From the NCBI GenBank assembly GCA_016713875.1, contig JADJOI010000003.1:1674001-1738000 (forward strand): 64,000 nt of DNA. The letters are read 5' to 3'. Position numbers and translations under genes: made by a program. Origin of the DNA: Flavobacteriales bacterium (lineage in GTDB: Bacteria; Bacteroidota; Bacteroidia; Flavobacteriales_F; PHOS-HE28). This document shows, in pieces, positions 34,270-42,623 of this stretch. The number at the start of each line of letters is the position of its first letter. Positions within the stretch are counted from its first letter, which is position 1. Below the pieces are notes generated by a model that saw only the letters and a list, made by a program, of their open reading frames with translations, made no database searches and had not been told where the DNA came from.

Positions 34270-36102
34270 ATGCCAAAGACCTCGAAAGAACAACCCACGG
34301 CCAGCGCCGAACGCATTCCAGACCGTCCCTCCGCGAGGGATCCTGACCAGAACGGCAAGCCGAACAAGCGGATGCGAAAGGTGACATGGCGGACGGCATT
34401 CTGGCAGTACATCTGGCCGCGCCGTAAGCACATGCTACTGGGTCTGTTGCTGATCGTGGTGAGCCGCGTGGCCGGGATGGTGCTTCCTGGAAGCACCAAG
34501 TACCTACTGGACGATGTGGTGGCCAAGGGCGACCTGGGCATGCTGTGGTTGCTGCTGGGGGCTGTGGTGGGCGCGCTCGTGGTGCAGAGCGTCACGAGCT
34601 ACGCCCTCACCCAGTTGCTGAGCGTGGAGGCCCAACTGCTCATCAGCCAGCTACGCACGCAGGTGCAGCGCAAGATCCTCTCGCTGCCCACCAGCTTCTT
34701 CGACAACACCAAGAGCGGCGCGCTCGTGAGCCGGATCATGAGCGATGTGGAGGGCGTACGCAACCTGGTGGGCACCGGCCTGGTGCAGCTGATCGGCGGC
34801 ACGCTCACCGCGCTGATCTCGCTGGTATGGCTCATTTACATCAGCCCATGGATGACGCTCTTCACCTTGGTACCCGTAGGCTTCTTCGCGTTCATCGCCA
34901 TGAAGGCCTTCGGTCGCATACGCCCCATCTTCCGCACCCGCGGGGTGATCAACGCGGAGGTGACCGGGCGCCTGACGGAAACGCTGAACGGCGTGCGCGT
35001 GATCAAGGGCTTCGGCGCGGAGGAGCAGGAGAACCGCATCTTTGAGAAGGGCGTGCAACGGCTGTTCGATAACGTGAAGACCAGCCTCACCGCCACCTCG
35101 TTCATCAGCAGCATGAGCACCCTGCTCCTCGGCCTGGCCAGCGCGGGCATCATGGGCATCGGGGCGTACCAGATGGTGGGCGGCGCGCTCACCAGTGGCG
35201 AGTTCGTACAGTTCACCGTGCTGTTGGGCTTCATGATCGCGCCCATCGTGCAGATGAGCAACATCGGCAGCCAACTCACCGAGGCCTTCGCCGGGCTGGA
35301 CCGCACGGAGGAGATCCTGAACATGCAGCCCGAGGACATCGCCTCGGAACGTCCGATCGTGCTGCAGGACGCGAAGGGCGACATCGCCTTCCACAACGTG
35401 CACTTCTCCTACGAGGAGGGCAAGGAGGTGCTACACGGCATTGACTTCACCGCTACCAATGGATCCGTGATCGCGCTCGTGGGCACCAGCGGCAGCGGCA
35501 AGAGCACCATCGCCGGTCTGGTGGCCACCTACCTCACGGCTACCACGGGCAAGGTGACCGTGGACGGCCATGACCTGAGCAAGGTACGCCTGAGCAGCTA
35601 TCGCCGTCACCTCGGGGTGGTGCTTCAGGACGACTTCCTATTCGAAGGCACGATCCGCGAGAACATCCTCTTCCCCCGCCCCGACGCGACCGAGGAGCAA
35701 TTGATGAAGGCCGTGAAGGACGCCTATGTCAATGAGTTCACCGACCGCATGGAGCTGGGCCTGGACACGGTGATCGGTGAGCGCGGCGTGAAGCTGAGCG
35801 GAGGTCAACGACAGCGGGTGGCGATCGCACGCGCCATGCTCGCCGACCCGAAGATCCTGATCCTGGACGAGGCCACCAGCAACCTCGACACCGAGAGCGA
35901 GGCGCTCATTCAGAAAAGCCTGAACATGCTAGTGCAGGACCGCACCACCTTCGTGATCGCGCACCGCCTCAGCACCATCCGGCAGGCCACGGAGATCCTC
36001 GTGATCGAACAGGGTCGGATCGTGGAGCGCGGCACGCACGCTGAGCTCATCGCCAAGGAAGGCCGCTACTACGAGCTGTACACCTATCAGGCGCGGATCT
36101 GA
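34270..36102 (+). CDS. ABC exporter, fused permease and ATPase (MsbA-like)
   Basis: 610 aa. Six membrane helices in an ABC transporter type 1 domain (about residues 50-350), then one nucleotide-binding domain: Walker A GTSGSGKST (about 404-412), Q-loop VVLQDDFLFEGT, signature LSGGQRQR (about 508-515), Walker B ILILDEATS (about 529-537) and H-loop IAHRLST. It works as a homodimer exporting a lipid, peptide or drug; the long basic cytosolic N-terminus (first 40 residues) is not diagnostic. Its last 16 nt overlap the end of the Nudix pseudogene on the other strand. Confidence 0.93.
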   Translation: MPKTSKEQPTASAERIPDRPSARDPDQNGKPNKRMRKVTWRTAFWQYIWPRRKHMLLGLLLIVVSRVAGMVLPGSTKYLLDDVVAKGDLGMLWLLLGAVVGALVVQSVTSYALTQLLSVEAQLLISQLRTQVQRKILSLPTSFFDNTKSGALVSRIMSDVEGVRNLVGTGLVQLIGGTLTALISLVWLIYISPWMTLFTLVPVGFFAFIAMKAFGRIRPIFRTRGVINAEVTGRLTETLNGVRVIKGFGAEEQENRIFEKGVQRLFDNVKTSLTATSFISSMSTLLLGLASAGIMGIGAYQMVGGALTSGEFVQFTVLLGFMIAPIVQMSNIGSQLTEAFAGLDRTEEILNMQPEDIASERPIVLQDAKGDIAFHNVHFSYEEGKEVLHGIDFTATNGSVIALVGTSGSGKSTIAGLVATYLTATTGKVTVDGHDLSKVRLSSYRRHLGVVLQDDFLFEGTIRENILFPRPDATEEQLMKAVKDAYVNEFTDRMELGLDTVIGERGVKLSGGQRQRVAIARAMLADPKILILDEATSNLDTESEALIQKSLNMLVQDRTTFVIAHRLSTIRQATEILVIEQGRIVERGTHAELIAKEGRYYELYTYQARI

Positions 36103-36500
36103 GCACGGTGGTCGGCGAGGATGCGCGCGTGATCGAAGCCCATGGGCACATCCTCACCGGGCTCCAGCCATCGGTGGGCGCGGGCTTCGGCGGTCACGGT
36201 CAGCGTGCCACCGATCACTTCGGCGCCGTAGGCGATGCTCACCACAGACCCGCGCGGGTCCCGTCCGGGCTCGGAGTAGATGCCGATGAGGCCGATGAGC
36301 TTCACTTCCAGTCCCAGTTACTCGCACACCTCGCGGATGCAGGCCTGTTCGACCGTTTCGCCGGGATCGACATAGCCACCTGGAAGGACCCAGGTACCGA
36401 AAAAGGGCTCGGTGCCACGCTCCATCACCAGCACACGACCGTACTCGTCAGTGATGACGGCATCCACGGTGAGCGCGACGCGATCCTGATGTTGCTCCAT
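36087..36500 (-). pseudogene. Nudix hydrolase interrupted by a stop codon at the Nudix-box glutamate
   Basis: From ATG 36500 the protein reads MEQHQDRVALTVDAVI, then FGTWVLPGGYVDPGETVEQ and IREVCE followed by TAA at 36318-36320; without a frame change it continues LGLEVKLIGLIGIYSEPGRD to the end at 36087. The motif Gx5Ex7REUxEExGU is complete except that the second E of EE is replaced by the stop, so a single GAA to TAA change explains it. That glutamate binds the catalytic metal. Otherwise the gene is intact (138 codons). Confidence 0.88.
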
Positions 36501-36502
36501 GC

Positions 36503-36970
36503 TCACGCGGCCAGGAGGCCTTGCTGCTCCTCGGCCACCCGCTTGATGCCCACCAGCACCTCGACCCACTCGCGCCCGGCTTCGCGGGCACGGCGCACAT
36601 CATGGGGCAGGCCCGCGAAATCGCCATGCCAGAGCTCCAGCCTGGTCCGGCCGTCGCGTTCGGGTTCTAAAAGGATGTCCACAGTGGTATAGCTGGCCGG
36701 CTCGTCCGGAAGATCGCTGTCCGTAAGCAGGCAGGTATAGCGCAGGCGGCGTTCGGGCTGGCAGGCCATCACGGTTCCTTTGGCCCGGACCCGCTCCTGA
36801 CCCTCCACTTTGCCCACCCAGACCACCGGGGCACCCGGCTTCCATGTGCTTCGGGCCTGGGAGCCTTCCAAGTAGAGCTTGGTCAGCTCAGGCTCGGTCA
36901 GTACGCGCCAAATGGCCCGCGGCGAAGCGTCCACCAGCAATGTGCGTTGGATGATGGTCTCACGTTCCAT
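36503..36970 (-). CDS. SRPBCC (AHSA1-like) domain protein
   Basis: 155 aa. START/Bet v1-like fold: RTLLVDASPRAIWRVLTEPEL (about residues 9-29), strands VVWVGKVEGQERVRAKGTVM, and the long C-terminal helix HDVRRAREAGREWVEVLVGI. Such proteins bind hydrophobic ligands or aid Hsp90, but no specific role is implied here. ATG 36970 chosen; longer in-frame extension has no family similarity. Two nt upstream of the Nudix pseudogene on the same strand, so probably one operon. Confidence 0.82.
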   Translation of the reverse strand: MERETIIQRTLLVDASPRAIWRVLTEPELTKLYLEGSQARSTWKPGAPVVWVGKVEGQERVRAKGTVMACQPERRLRYTCLLTDSDLPDEPASYTTVDILLEPERDGRTRLELWHGDFAGLPHDVRRAREAGREWVEVLVGIKRVAEEQQGLLAA

Positions 36971-37345
36971 GATGGTGGAGCAACGCATGATCCGTGCCGA
37001 TTGTGCGCCTACGGCGATCTGCTGAAGCACCATGCTCGGAAAGCCACCCTGATGAAGCCTTGCACGCTGCTGACGATCGGGCTTCTGGACCTTGGTCGGT
37101 GGGTTCCGTCCTCTTGATCTCGAGAGATCCACCTCAGTGAACGATCCTACGTGAAGCTCCGCACGAGCCGGGATACGTCGGCCGCGCGAACGACAGATCG
37201 TCATGACTCAACTACATTTCCTGCCAGATAACCGGTTCATGGACGCCCAGGCACCGATCAACCCGACGGATCAACCGTTCATACGGGTGGAAGGCTGATC
37301 CCGGCACGATTCTTCGTACCCTCGCGCTGACTGAACTCCGAGGCC
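36971..37345. other. intergenic region without a supported gene
   Basis: About 375 bp. I see only short frames, including a 31-codon frame at 37203-37298 with no recognisable similarity. A weak -7 form TACCCTCG (37317-37324) precedes the 51-aa gene at 37346. Confidence 0.5.
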
Positions 37346-37501
37346 ATGCCCCGCAAGAAGACCCTTATCCTGACCCAGCCCGTCCCCGACGGGAAGACCA
37401 TTAAAGTGCGCCTCGACGGTAGGACCATCGTGCACCTCAAGAGCATGAAGACCTTTGAGTTCTGGCGAAAGAAGTACCCAAAGGCCGAGGTGATCGGCTG
37501 A
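37346..37501 (+). CDS. 51-aa small basic protein
   Basis: MPRKKTLILTQPVPDGKTIK then VRLDGRTIVHLKSMKTFEFW and RKKYPKAEVIG. Strand-like start, basic throughout, ends 4 nt before the msrB ATG, so probably co-transcribed with it. ATG lies 21 nt after a TACCCTCG element. Coding character is good but no family is recognised. Confidence 0.6.
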   Translation: MPRKKTLILTQPVPDGKTIKVRLDGRTIVHLKSMKTFEFWRKKYPKAEVIG

Positions 37502-37505
37502 GCCC

Positions 37506-38057
37506 ATGTTCCCTGTGCTCCGGTGGACCGGTCCTTTGGCCGCCGCGTCAATGACGTGGATGGCCTGTGGACAGGCGCCATCGACGGTGCCCACGTCTCC
37601 TTCGGTCATGCAGACCAATCCCTATTACAGCGAGACGGACACGTCCCGGTTGGACCTTCCGGACAGTGTCTGGCGCACGGTCCTTGAGCCCGAGGTGTAC
37701 CACATCGCCCGCGAGAAGGGCACTGAACGAGCGTTCACGGGGTCTTACTGGGACCATGAAGGCCATGGGCGCTACCGTTGCGCCGCCTGCGGGAACGCCC
37801 TGTTCCTAGCGGACAGCAAGTTCGCCAGCGGATGTGGGTGGCCCAGCTTTTTCGAAACGGAACGAGCTGGCGGCGTGCTCTATCTGGAGGACCGGAGCCA
37901 CGGCATGATCAGGACCGAGGTCCTCTGCGGCCGGTGCGGCGGTCATTTGGGCCATGTGTTCGATGATGGACCACCACCGACCGGAAAGCGGTTCTGCATG
38001 AATTCAGCCGTCCTACGGTTCGAACCATCGTCGGTGGCCCCCGTGCCGGGCCCGTGA
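37506..38057 (+). CDS. msrB: peptide-methionine (R)-S-oxide reductase, exported
   Basis: 183 aa. After a short leader that resembles a lipoprotein signal (AAASMTWMACG, candidate lipid-attached C21), the MsrB domain covers about residues 50-175: EVYHIAREKGTERAFTG, zinc ligands CAAC (about 95-98) and CGRC (about 140-143), CGWPSFFE and the catalytic cysteine C164 in RFCMNSAVLRF. It reduces the R-sulfoxide of methionine in proteins; the leader suggests a periplasmic enzyme that repairs oxidised exported proteins. Confidence 0.93.
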   Translation: MFPVLRWTGPLAAASMTWMACGQAPSTVPTSPSVMQTNPYYSETDTSRLDLPDSVWRTVLEPEVYHIAREKGTERAFTGSYWDHEGHGRYRCAACGNALFLADSKFASGCGWPSFFETERAGGVLYLEDRSHGMIRTEVLCGRCGGHLGHVFDDGPPPTGKRFCMNSAVLRFEPSSVAPVPGP

Positions 38058-38124
38058 TGCCTTGGATCCCAAGAAAGGGGTCGATGCCCAGTGCGGTGAT
38101 GAGCGGTTGGACGCTCTGAACGCT

Positions 38125-38132
38125 TAAACTTG
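38125..38132 (+). promoter_or_regulatory. -7 promoter element
   Basis: TAAACTTG, close to TAnnTTTG, 73 nt before the ATG of the PA-domain gene (38206). Confidence 0.4.
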
Positions 38133-38205
38133 TCCTTCCGTGGCGCGCAGGAGCCTGTTCCTGTGCGGCACTGGACGAACCCTCAACCATCCATCCCCTA
38201 CGACC

Positions 38206-39933
38206 ATGAAGAAAACCCTACTCGCATTGCTGCTCGGATCGGCCGGCCTTGGCGCTCAGGGCCAGGTGATCCTCAACGTGCTGGAGCCCGCGAACATCGC
38301 CGGCAGCTACAGCTTCACCTGGGCCGATCCCGGTGGAGGCTGGGGCAGCCCGGACCTGAACGATCCGTTGAACGCGTTGACCGATACGTTGGCATTGGCC
38401 ACGGACGGCACAGCGGCCGACAGCCTCTGCTGCAACCCGCTGACGAATGGCGCGGATGTGGCCGGTAAGATCGCCGTGATCTACCGCGGCGATTGTGAGT
38501 TCGGGGTCAAGGCCTTGAACGCTCAGAACGCGGGCGCCATCGCTGTGTTCATCATCAACCGCGTGGCCGGTGCGCCTGTAGCGATGGGGGCCGGTGCGCA
38601 GGGCGCGAACGTCACCATCCCTGTGGCCATGATCACCCTGGAGGATGGGATCGAGGTCGAGGATGAGCTCGAGGCCGGCACTCCGGTGGTCGCTTTCCTA
38701 GGCTCCATCAACAATTTCTTTCAGTACAACCTGAGCGCCTACCGTCCAGATGTGCTCGTGGCGCCTGCCAGCGGCCAACCCGCTTTGGTGTCGCAGAACG
38801 CCAGCGAGTTCAGTGTGGAGCTGGGCCTTTGGATCCACAACTACGGCACGGCCGACCAGCCCGATGCGAGCCTGAACGCCAAGGTGGAACAGAATGGCAC
38901 CGTGCTGTACGACCAGACCTCGACCGGAACGGCCATCACCTCCGGAGACAGCTTATTCGTGACCCTGCCACCATTCTCGCAGGCAAGCTACACGGACGCT
39001 ATGTACACGGTGACGTACAGCATCTCCTCCGGCTCGTTCCCGGATGAGTTCATGGCGGACAACTCGTTCTCCTTCACCTTCCGCGTGGACTCAGTGCTGA
39101 GCTATGCTCCGATCGATGCCGGCACGGGCAAGCCAGCTCCCAACGCACACTACCGGCCGGCGGGTGACGTGGACGGCTTCCAATCGTGCATCCACTTCCA
39201 GAACCCCAATGCAAGCCGGATGGCGGCCACCGGTATCTACATAAGTGCCACGACATCGGCCGACACTTCCCTTGCGGACGAGTTCATCGGTGTGCGCGCC
39301 TACGAGTGGGCGGACAGTTTCACGGGACTGAGCGACCCGAACTATCCTGCTCAGGCCGCTTACAATCTGGTCGAGGAAGCAGCGGGCGAGTACTACTATC
39401 AATCCGACCTCCAAGGGGAGGTGATCTTCGTGCCCTTCCAGGATCCTCTTGTGCTGCAGGACAACACCCGCTATCTGTTCTGTGTGTACACGCTGTCCGA
39501 GCTCCTGTTCGTGGGGTACGATGCAACCCCGGACTACGACGAGCACACGACGTTGTATGACCAGCCGGTCTCTTTGACCGAGAACGATGGCAACTGGTTC
39601 AATGTAGGTTTCGGTACCGATGTCACCAGCGCCATCGGTGTGGAAATGATCCCCGCCGGGAACATCGGCATCAACGAACTGAACAGCGTCGACGTGACGC
39701 CCTACCCCAACCCGACCACGGACATGATCCGCGTGCCGCTTGCGGGCCTCACCGGAGCGGCCGACCTGCGCATCGTGGACCAGACGGGCAAGCTGGTGAC
39801 CGAGCGCCGCGTCAACATCGCCAACGAGGTGCTGGTGCTGGACGTGACCGGTCTTTCCGGGGGCACCTACCAGTTCGCACTCAACTTCCAGGATGGAGGC
39901 CGGACCACCTTCCGTGTGGTGGTGACCAAGTGA
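38206..39933 (+). CDS. T9SS-secreted protein with PA (protease-associated) domain
   Basis: 575 aa. Signal peptide MKKTLLALLLGSAGLGAQGQ; a PA domain (about residues 85-160: GADVAGKIAVIYRGDCEFG, VKALNAQNAGAIAVFIINR, ITLEDGIEVEDEL); a central immunoglobulin-like/carbohydrate-binding-like part; and a C-terminal T9SS sorting domain (about 500-575: VTPYPNPTTDMIRVPL, TYQFALNFQDGGRTTFRVVV). No protease catalytic residues are seen, so it is likely a binding or adhesion protein rather than an enzyme. A strong terminator follows. Confidence 0.88.
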   Translation: MKKTLLALLLGSAGLGAQGQVILNVLEPANIAGSYSFTWADPGGGWGSPDLNDPLNALTDTLALATDGTAADSLCCNPLTNGADVAGKIAVIYRGDCEFGVKALNAQNAGAIAVFIINRVAGAPVAMGAGAQGANVTIPVAMITLEDGIEVEDELEAGTPVVAFLGSINNFFQYNLSAYRPDVLVAPASGQPALVSQNASEFSVELGLWIHNYGTADQPDASLNAKVEQNGTVLYDQTSTGTAITSGDSLFVTLPPFSQASYTDAMYTVTYSISSGSFPDEFMADNSFSFTFRVDSVLSYAPIDAGTGKPAPNAHYRPAGDVDGFQSCIHFQNPNASRMAATGIYISATTSADTSLADEFIGVRAYEWADSFTGLSDPNYPAQAAYNLVEEAAGEYYYQSDLQGEVIFVPFQDPLVLQDNTRYLFCVYTLSELLFVGYDATPDYDEHTTLYDQPVSLTENDGNWFNVGFGTDVTSAIGVEMIPAGNIGINELNSVDVTPYPNPTTDMIRVPLAGLTGAADLRIVDQTGKLVTERRVNIANEVLVLDVTGLSGGTYQFALNFQDGGRTTFRVVVTK

Positions 39934-39952
39934 TCGGCCTTTTATCGTCAAG

Positions 39953-39983
39953 GAAGCGCGGGCCGGGCCCGCGCTTCTTTTTT
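39953..39983 (+). terminator. intrinsic terminator after the PA-domain T9SS gene
   Basis: Perfect 11-bp stem GAAGCGCGGGC (39953-39963) with GCCCGCGCTTC (39967-39977), loop CGG, followed by six T (39978-39983). Confidence 0.92.
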
Positions 39984-40051
39984 CACTCCCTGCCGACCGC
40001 GACAGGGAACCTTTTGCACCGTCCCTCGTCTATCGCCCAGTCGATCCGCGC

Positions 40052-40876
40052 ATGACGCTCCGCCTCCCGGCCTTGCTCCTCGTTCTGGGGGCGTTGCATA
40101 CTTGTGCGCCAACCGTGCGCGCCCATGGCCCCGGGCTCATCCCTCGGACCAAGGGCGTATCGCTCCTTGCCGCGAGACCTCTACTGGATGGCCTTGGACG
40201 TGGGCGACGGTTGAGAACCCGCGGGACCAGTCCCCTTGCGCACGACAGCCATTACTTCTTCGGGCCTTCGGCGATCCCCCTCGAAGGCGGGCAGGGCTAT
40301 TACCAGAACGTTAGCATCCTGATGCACTCGGCCTATTTCGCGCCGGTGACAGGACTGCAGATCGGCGCAGGCCTCCAAGTGGGTTCGCTCATCACGAGCA
40401 TCGCCACGCGGTCCGGAGGACCCATCGTGCACCTGCGGGTGGGCGGAAGCGGGCGCATCGCACAAGGGGCCATGCACCTGGGCGGCTTCGCCATGGGGGC
40501 CCGTGTGACGGCCTCACCACCATTCAACGACCGGGAGCCGCTGTCCCTGACCGTGGGCATCGCGGCCATGCAGGCCACCTTCGGCGGCGACCTGTTTAAC
40601 GTGACCTTGACCGGGGGCTGGGGCTATGAGAACGGCGCCCTCACCGATTCCCCGGTGATCGGTCTCAGCGGGCTTTGGCACATCACCGACCTCATCTGCT
40701 TCGTCACCGAGAACTGGCAGTTCCCCTTCGGCCGGTCGGACTACCGGGTCTTCAGCTATGGTGCGCGGTTCACTCACCGAAAGATGGCCTTCGACGCCGG
40801 ATTCGCCGTGAACAAGGACTTCGCCGAGTTCTTCGTCCTGGGCGTGCCCTTGGTGGGTTTCGCTCTGCGCTTCTAG
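40052..40876 (+). CDS. predicted outer-membrane beta-barrel protein
   Basis: 274 aa. Signal peptide ending CAPTVRA/HG, then alternating strands (GYYQNVSILMHSAYFAP, LQIGAGLQVGSLITSI, VTLTGGWGYENGALTDSPVIGL) and a C-terminal strand ending PLVGFALRF (terminal F). The barrel aligns by eye with the C-terminal two thirds of the protein at 10228-11316 (shared SAIPL/SALPV, WHITD/WVVTD, RFTHRKMAFD/RFVSRRVAVD, VPLVGF/IPFVSV). A member of one small paralogous family; function unknown. Confidence 0.75.
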   Translation: MTLRLPALLLVLGALHTCAPTVRAHGPGLIPRTKGVSLLAARPLLDGLGRGRRLRTRGTSPLAHDSHYFFGPSAIPLEGGQGYYQNVSILMHSAYFAPVTGLQIGAGLQVGSLITSIATRSGGPIVHLRVGGSGRIAQGAMHLGGFAMGARVTASPPFNDREPLSLTVGIAAMQATFGGDLFNVTLTGGWGYENGALTDSPVIGLSGLWHITDLICFVTENWQFPFGRSDYRVFSYGARFTHRKMAFDAGFAVNKDFAEFFVLGVPLVGFALRF

Positions 40877-40914
40877 GCTGCTCATGAGGCGCGTAGCTTT
40901 CGGCACCTAATCGT

Positions 40915-41412
40915 ATGCCCATGCCCAGCTTCGACATCGTCAGCAAGATCGACGTGCAGACCCTGGACAACGCCGTGAACACCGCGAAGCGCGAGGTGGA
41001 GACACGCTATGACCTCCGCGGCAGCAACAGCAGCATCGAGCTCGACAAGAAGGCGCTCACCATCAAGCTGAGCACGGAGGACACGATGAAGCTCGACGCG
41101 ATCGAGAAGATCGTCCTGGAGCGGAGCACCAAACAGCGCATCGATGTCAAGGCCTACGACCTGAGCACGGAACCTCAGCCCAGTGGCAAACTGGTGCTGA
41201 AGACCATCAAGGTGCAACAGGGTATCGAGCGCGAAAAGGCCAAGCGCATCCTTAAGGCCATCAAGGACAGCGGGTTGAAGGTGCAGCCTCAGATCATGGA
41301 CGACATGATCCGGGTGACCGGCAAGAAGATCGATGACCTACAGGCCGTGATCGCCTTGTGCAAGTCCTCGGACTTCGAGGTGCCGCTGCAGTACGAGAAC
41401 ATGAAAGCCTGA
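40915..41412 (+). CDS. yajQ: YajQ family cyclic di-GMP-binding protein
   Basis: 165 aa, full length. Diagnostic segments PSFDIVSKIDVQTLDNAVN (4-22), EVETRYDLRGSNSSIELDK (about 27-45), QRIDVKAYDLSTEPQPSG and FEVPLQYENMKA at the C-terminus. Two ferredoxin-like lobes; homologues bind nucleotides or c-di-GMP and affect virulence or transcription. The following thioesterase gene starts 3 nt after the stop. Confidence 0.95.
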   Translation: MPMPSFDIVSKIDVQTLDNAVNTAKREVETRYDLRGSNSSIELDKKALTIKLSTEDTMKLDAIEKIVLERSTKQRIDVKAYDLSTEPQPSGKLVLKTIKVQQGIEREKAKRILKAIKDSGLKVQPQIMDDMIRVTGKKIDDLQAVIALCKSSDFEVPLQYENMKA

Positions 41413-41415
41413 CCC

Positions 41416-41913
41416 ATGCACGCCATCACACTCCGCTTCCTCGCCGAACCCACGGACGTGAATTATGGCGGCATGGTGCACGGGGGTGCGGTGATGCGGT
41501 GGATCGACCAGGCGGGGTATACCTGTGCAGTGAACTGGAGCGGCCGGTATTGCGTGACGGTCTATGTAGGCGGCATCCGCTTCCATCATCCGATCCGGAT
41601 CGGACACCTCGTGGAGGCCGAGGCCCGGCTCATCCACACCGGTAGCACCAGCATGCACATCGCGGTGGACATCCATGCACGAGACCCGCGGACCCATGAT
41701 CGGGTGAAAACCACCCATTGCATCATCGTCTTCGTGGCCATGGATGATGATCGAGCCCCGGTGGCCGTACCACGGTGGATCCCGGATACGGACGAGGAGA
41801 AGGCCCTGAGCGCCTACGCGGTCCGGTTGATGGGCATGCGGCAGGAGATCGAGCATGCCATTCGGCCTCACCGGTCGGGCGATACGGGCCCGGGCAGAGG
41901 CTCCACGGCCTAG
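41416..41913 (+). CDS. acyl-CoA thioesterase (hotdog fold)
   Basis: 165 aa. Hotdog-fold thioesterase with the catalytic/entry motif TDVNYGGMVHGGAVMRWID (about residues 13-31), RFHHPIRIGHLVEAEARLIH and VDIHARDP. It hydrolyses acyl-CoA to free acid and CoA; the chain-length range is not predictable. ATG at 41416 is 3 nt after yajQ. A group of four hairpins begins about 40 nt after the stop. Confidence 0.9.
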   Translation: MHAITLRFLAEPTDVNYGGMVHGGAVMRWIDQAGYTCAVNWSGRYCVTVYVGGIRFHHPIRIGHLVEAEARLIHTGSTSMHIAVDIHARDPRTHDRVKTTHCIIVFVAMDDDRAPVAVPRWIPDTDEEKALSAYAVRLMGMRQEIEHAIRPHRSGDTGPGRGSTA

Positions 41914-41951
41914 GCCGGACGGTTTTCCGCAAAGGGACCGCCAGGAACGAG

Positions 41952-41977
41952 GAAGCGCGCCTTACGGGGCGCGCTTC
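41952..41977. terminator. hairpin 1 of the TTACGG group, probable terminator
   Basis: GAAGCGCGCC (41952-41961), loop TTACGG, GGCGCGCTTC (41968-41977). 10-bp perfect stem, 38 nt after the thioesterase stop. Confidence 0.75.
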
Positions 41978-41993
41978 GTTCGTTCTCCCGATG

Positions 41994-42009
41994 CCGGCTT
42001 ACGGGCCGG
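41994..42009. repeat. hairpin 2 of the TTACGG group
   Basis: CCGGC, loop TTACGG, GCCGG (5-bp stem). Confidence 0.55.
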
Positions 42010-42067
42010 GCCAGGGTCTTCAGGCGCCCAGGAGGGCAAGGACCCTGAACATCAGGTATGCGTGTTC

Positions 42068-42081
42068 GGCCTTACGGGGCC
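42068..42081. repeat. hairpin 3 of the TTACGG group
   Basis: GGCC, loop TTACGG, GGCC (4-bp stem). Confidence 0.5.
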
Positions 42082-42091
42082 TGTTGTTCAA

Positions 42092-42109
42092 GAGGCCTTA
42101 CGGGGCCTC
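42092..42109. repeat. hairpin 4 of the TTACGG group
   Basis: GAGGCC, loop TTACGG, GGCCTC (6-bp perfect stem). Confidence 0.6.
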
Positions 42110-42217
42110 GTGACAGTGGAACGCAATGGGCGTGCCAGAAGTTTCGCTGGACGGGAAAAAAAGCGAAGGCCCCCGTCCGTGCGATGAACGAGGGCCTTGG
42201 AAGCGGGCCTGTCCACC

Positions 42218-42541
42218 TCAGAAGACCGAACGCCCCTGCAGGAAGAGCACGAAAATGAAGGTCATCATGAAATGATGGACCAGCAGCAGGACCGAGGCGA
42301 ACGCGAGCACGGTCTTGCCGCTGCGCTTCAGTTCAGGGAACAGCTTCTTGTTGTTCAACGCGATGATCGGCAGCGGCACGGTGGCCAGTAAAAAGGTCAC
42401 CGCCAGCGCTTTGAACACGAACACATTGTCCAGCACTCCGAAGAACAAGTGGGCGTAGTAGAACACGAAGCCCAGGGATGACAACAGAGCAAGCCGGACG
42501 AACATCTTGGCCTCGTAGACCATTTTGGCTTTTGTTTCCAT
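42218..42541 (-). CDS. small three-helix membrane protein
   Basis: 107 aa with three predicted membrane helices (about residues 15-33, 38-62 and 77-100: FVRLALLSSLGFVFYYAHLF, VFKALAVTFLLATVPLPII, TVLAFASVLLLVHHFMMTFIF). A short charged N-terminus. It lies 82 bp downstream of the operon ending at 42624 and on the same strand. No recognised family. Confidence 0.7.
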   Translation of the reverse strand: METKAKMVYEAKMFVRLALLSSLGFVFYYAHLFFGVLDNVFVFKALAVTFLLATVPLPIIALNNKKLFPELKRSGKTVLAFASVLLLVHHFMMTFIFVLFLQGRSVF

Positions 42542-42623
42542 GGGATAGACGCACCGCTCTTACGAGGTTGCGTCCTCCAGGGTTCCGACTTATCAACAGT
42601 GGCGCGGCTCTCCTGTAGGCAAC

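Larger units (their letters stand above)
41914..42217. other. intergenic region holding four hairpins with the same TTACGG loop
   Basis: 304 bp between convergent genes. Hairpins at 41952-41977, 41994-42009, 42068-42081 and 42092-42109 have different stems but an identical loop TTACGG. A further inverted pair CAGGGTC/GACCCTG (42012-42018/42041-42047) was seen. No gene found. Confidence 0.8.

Noticed and set aside
36318..36320. TAA in the Nudix gene as recoded amino acid
   Set aside because: TAA is not used for selenocysteine or pyrrolysine, and other genes of the window use TAA as normal stop.
37203..37298. 31-codon frame MTQLHFLPDNRFMDAQ and so on
   Set aside because: Too short, no initiation signal and no recognisable similarity; left unannotated.
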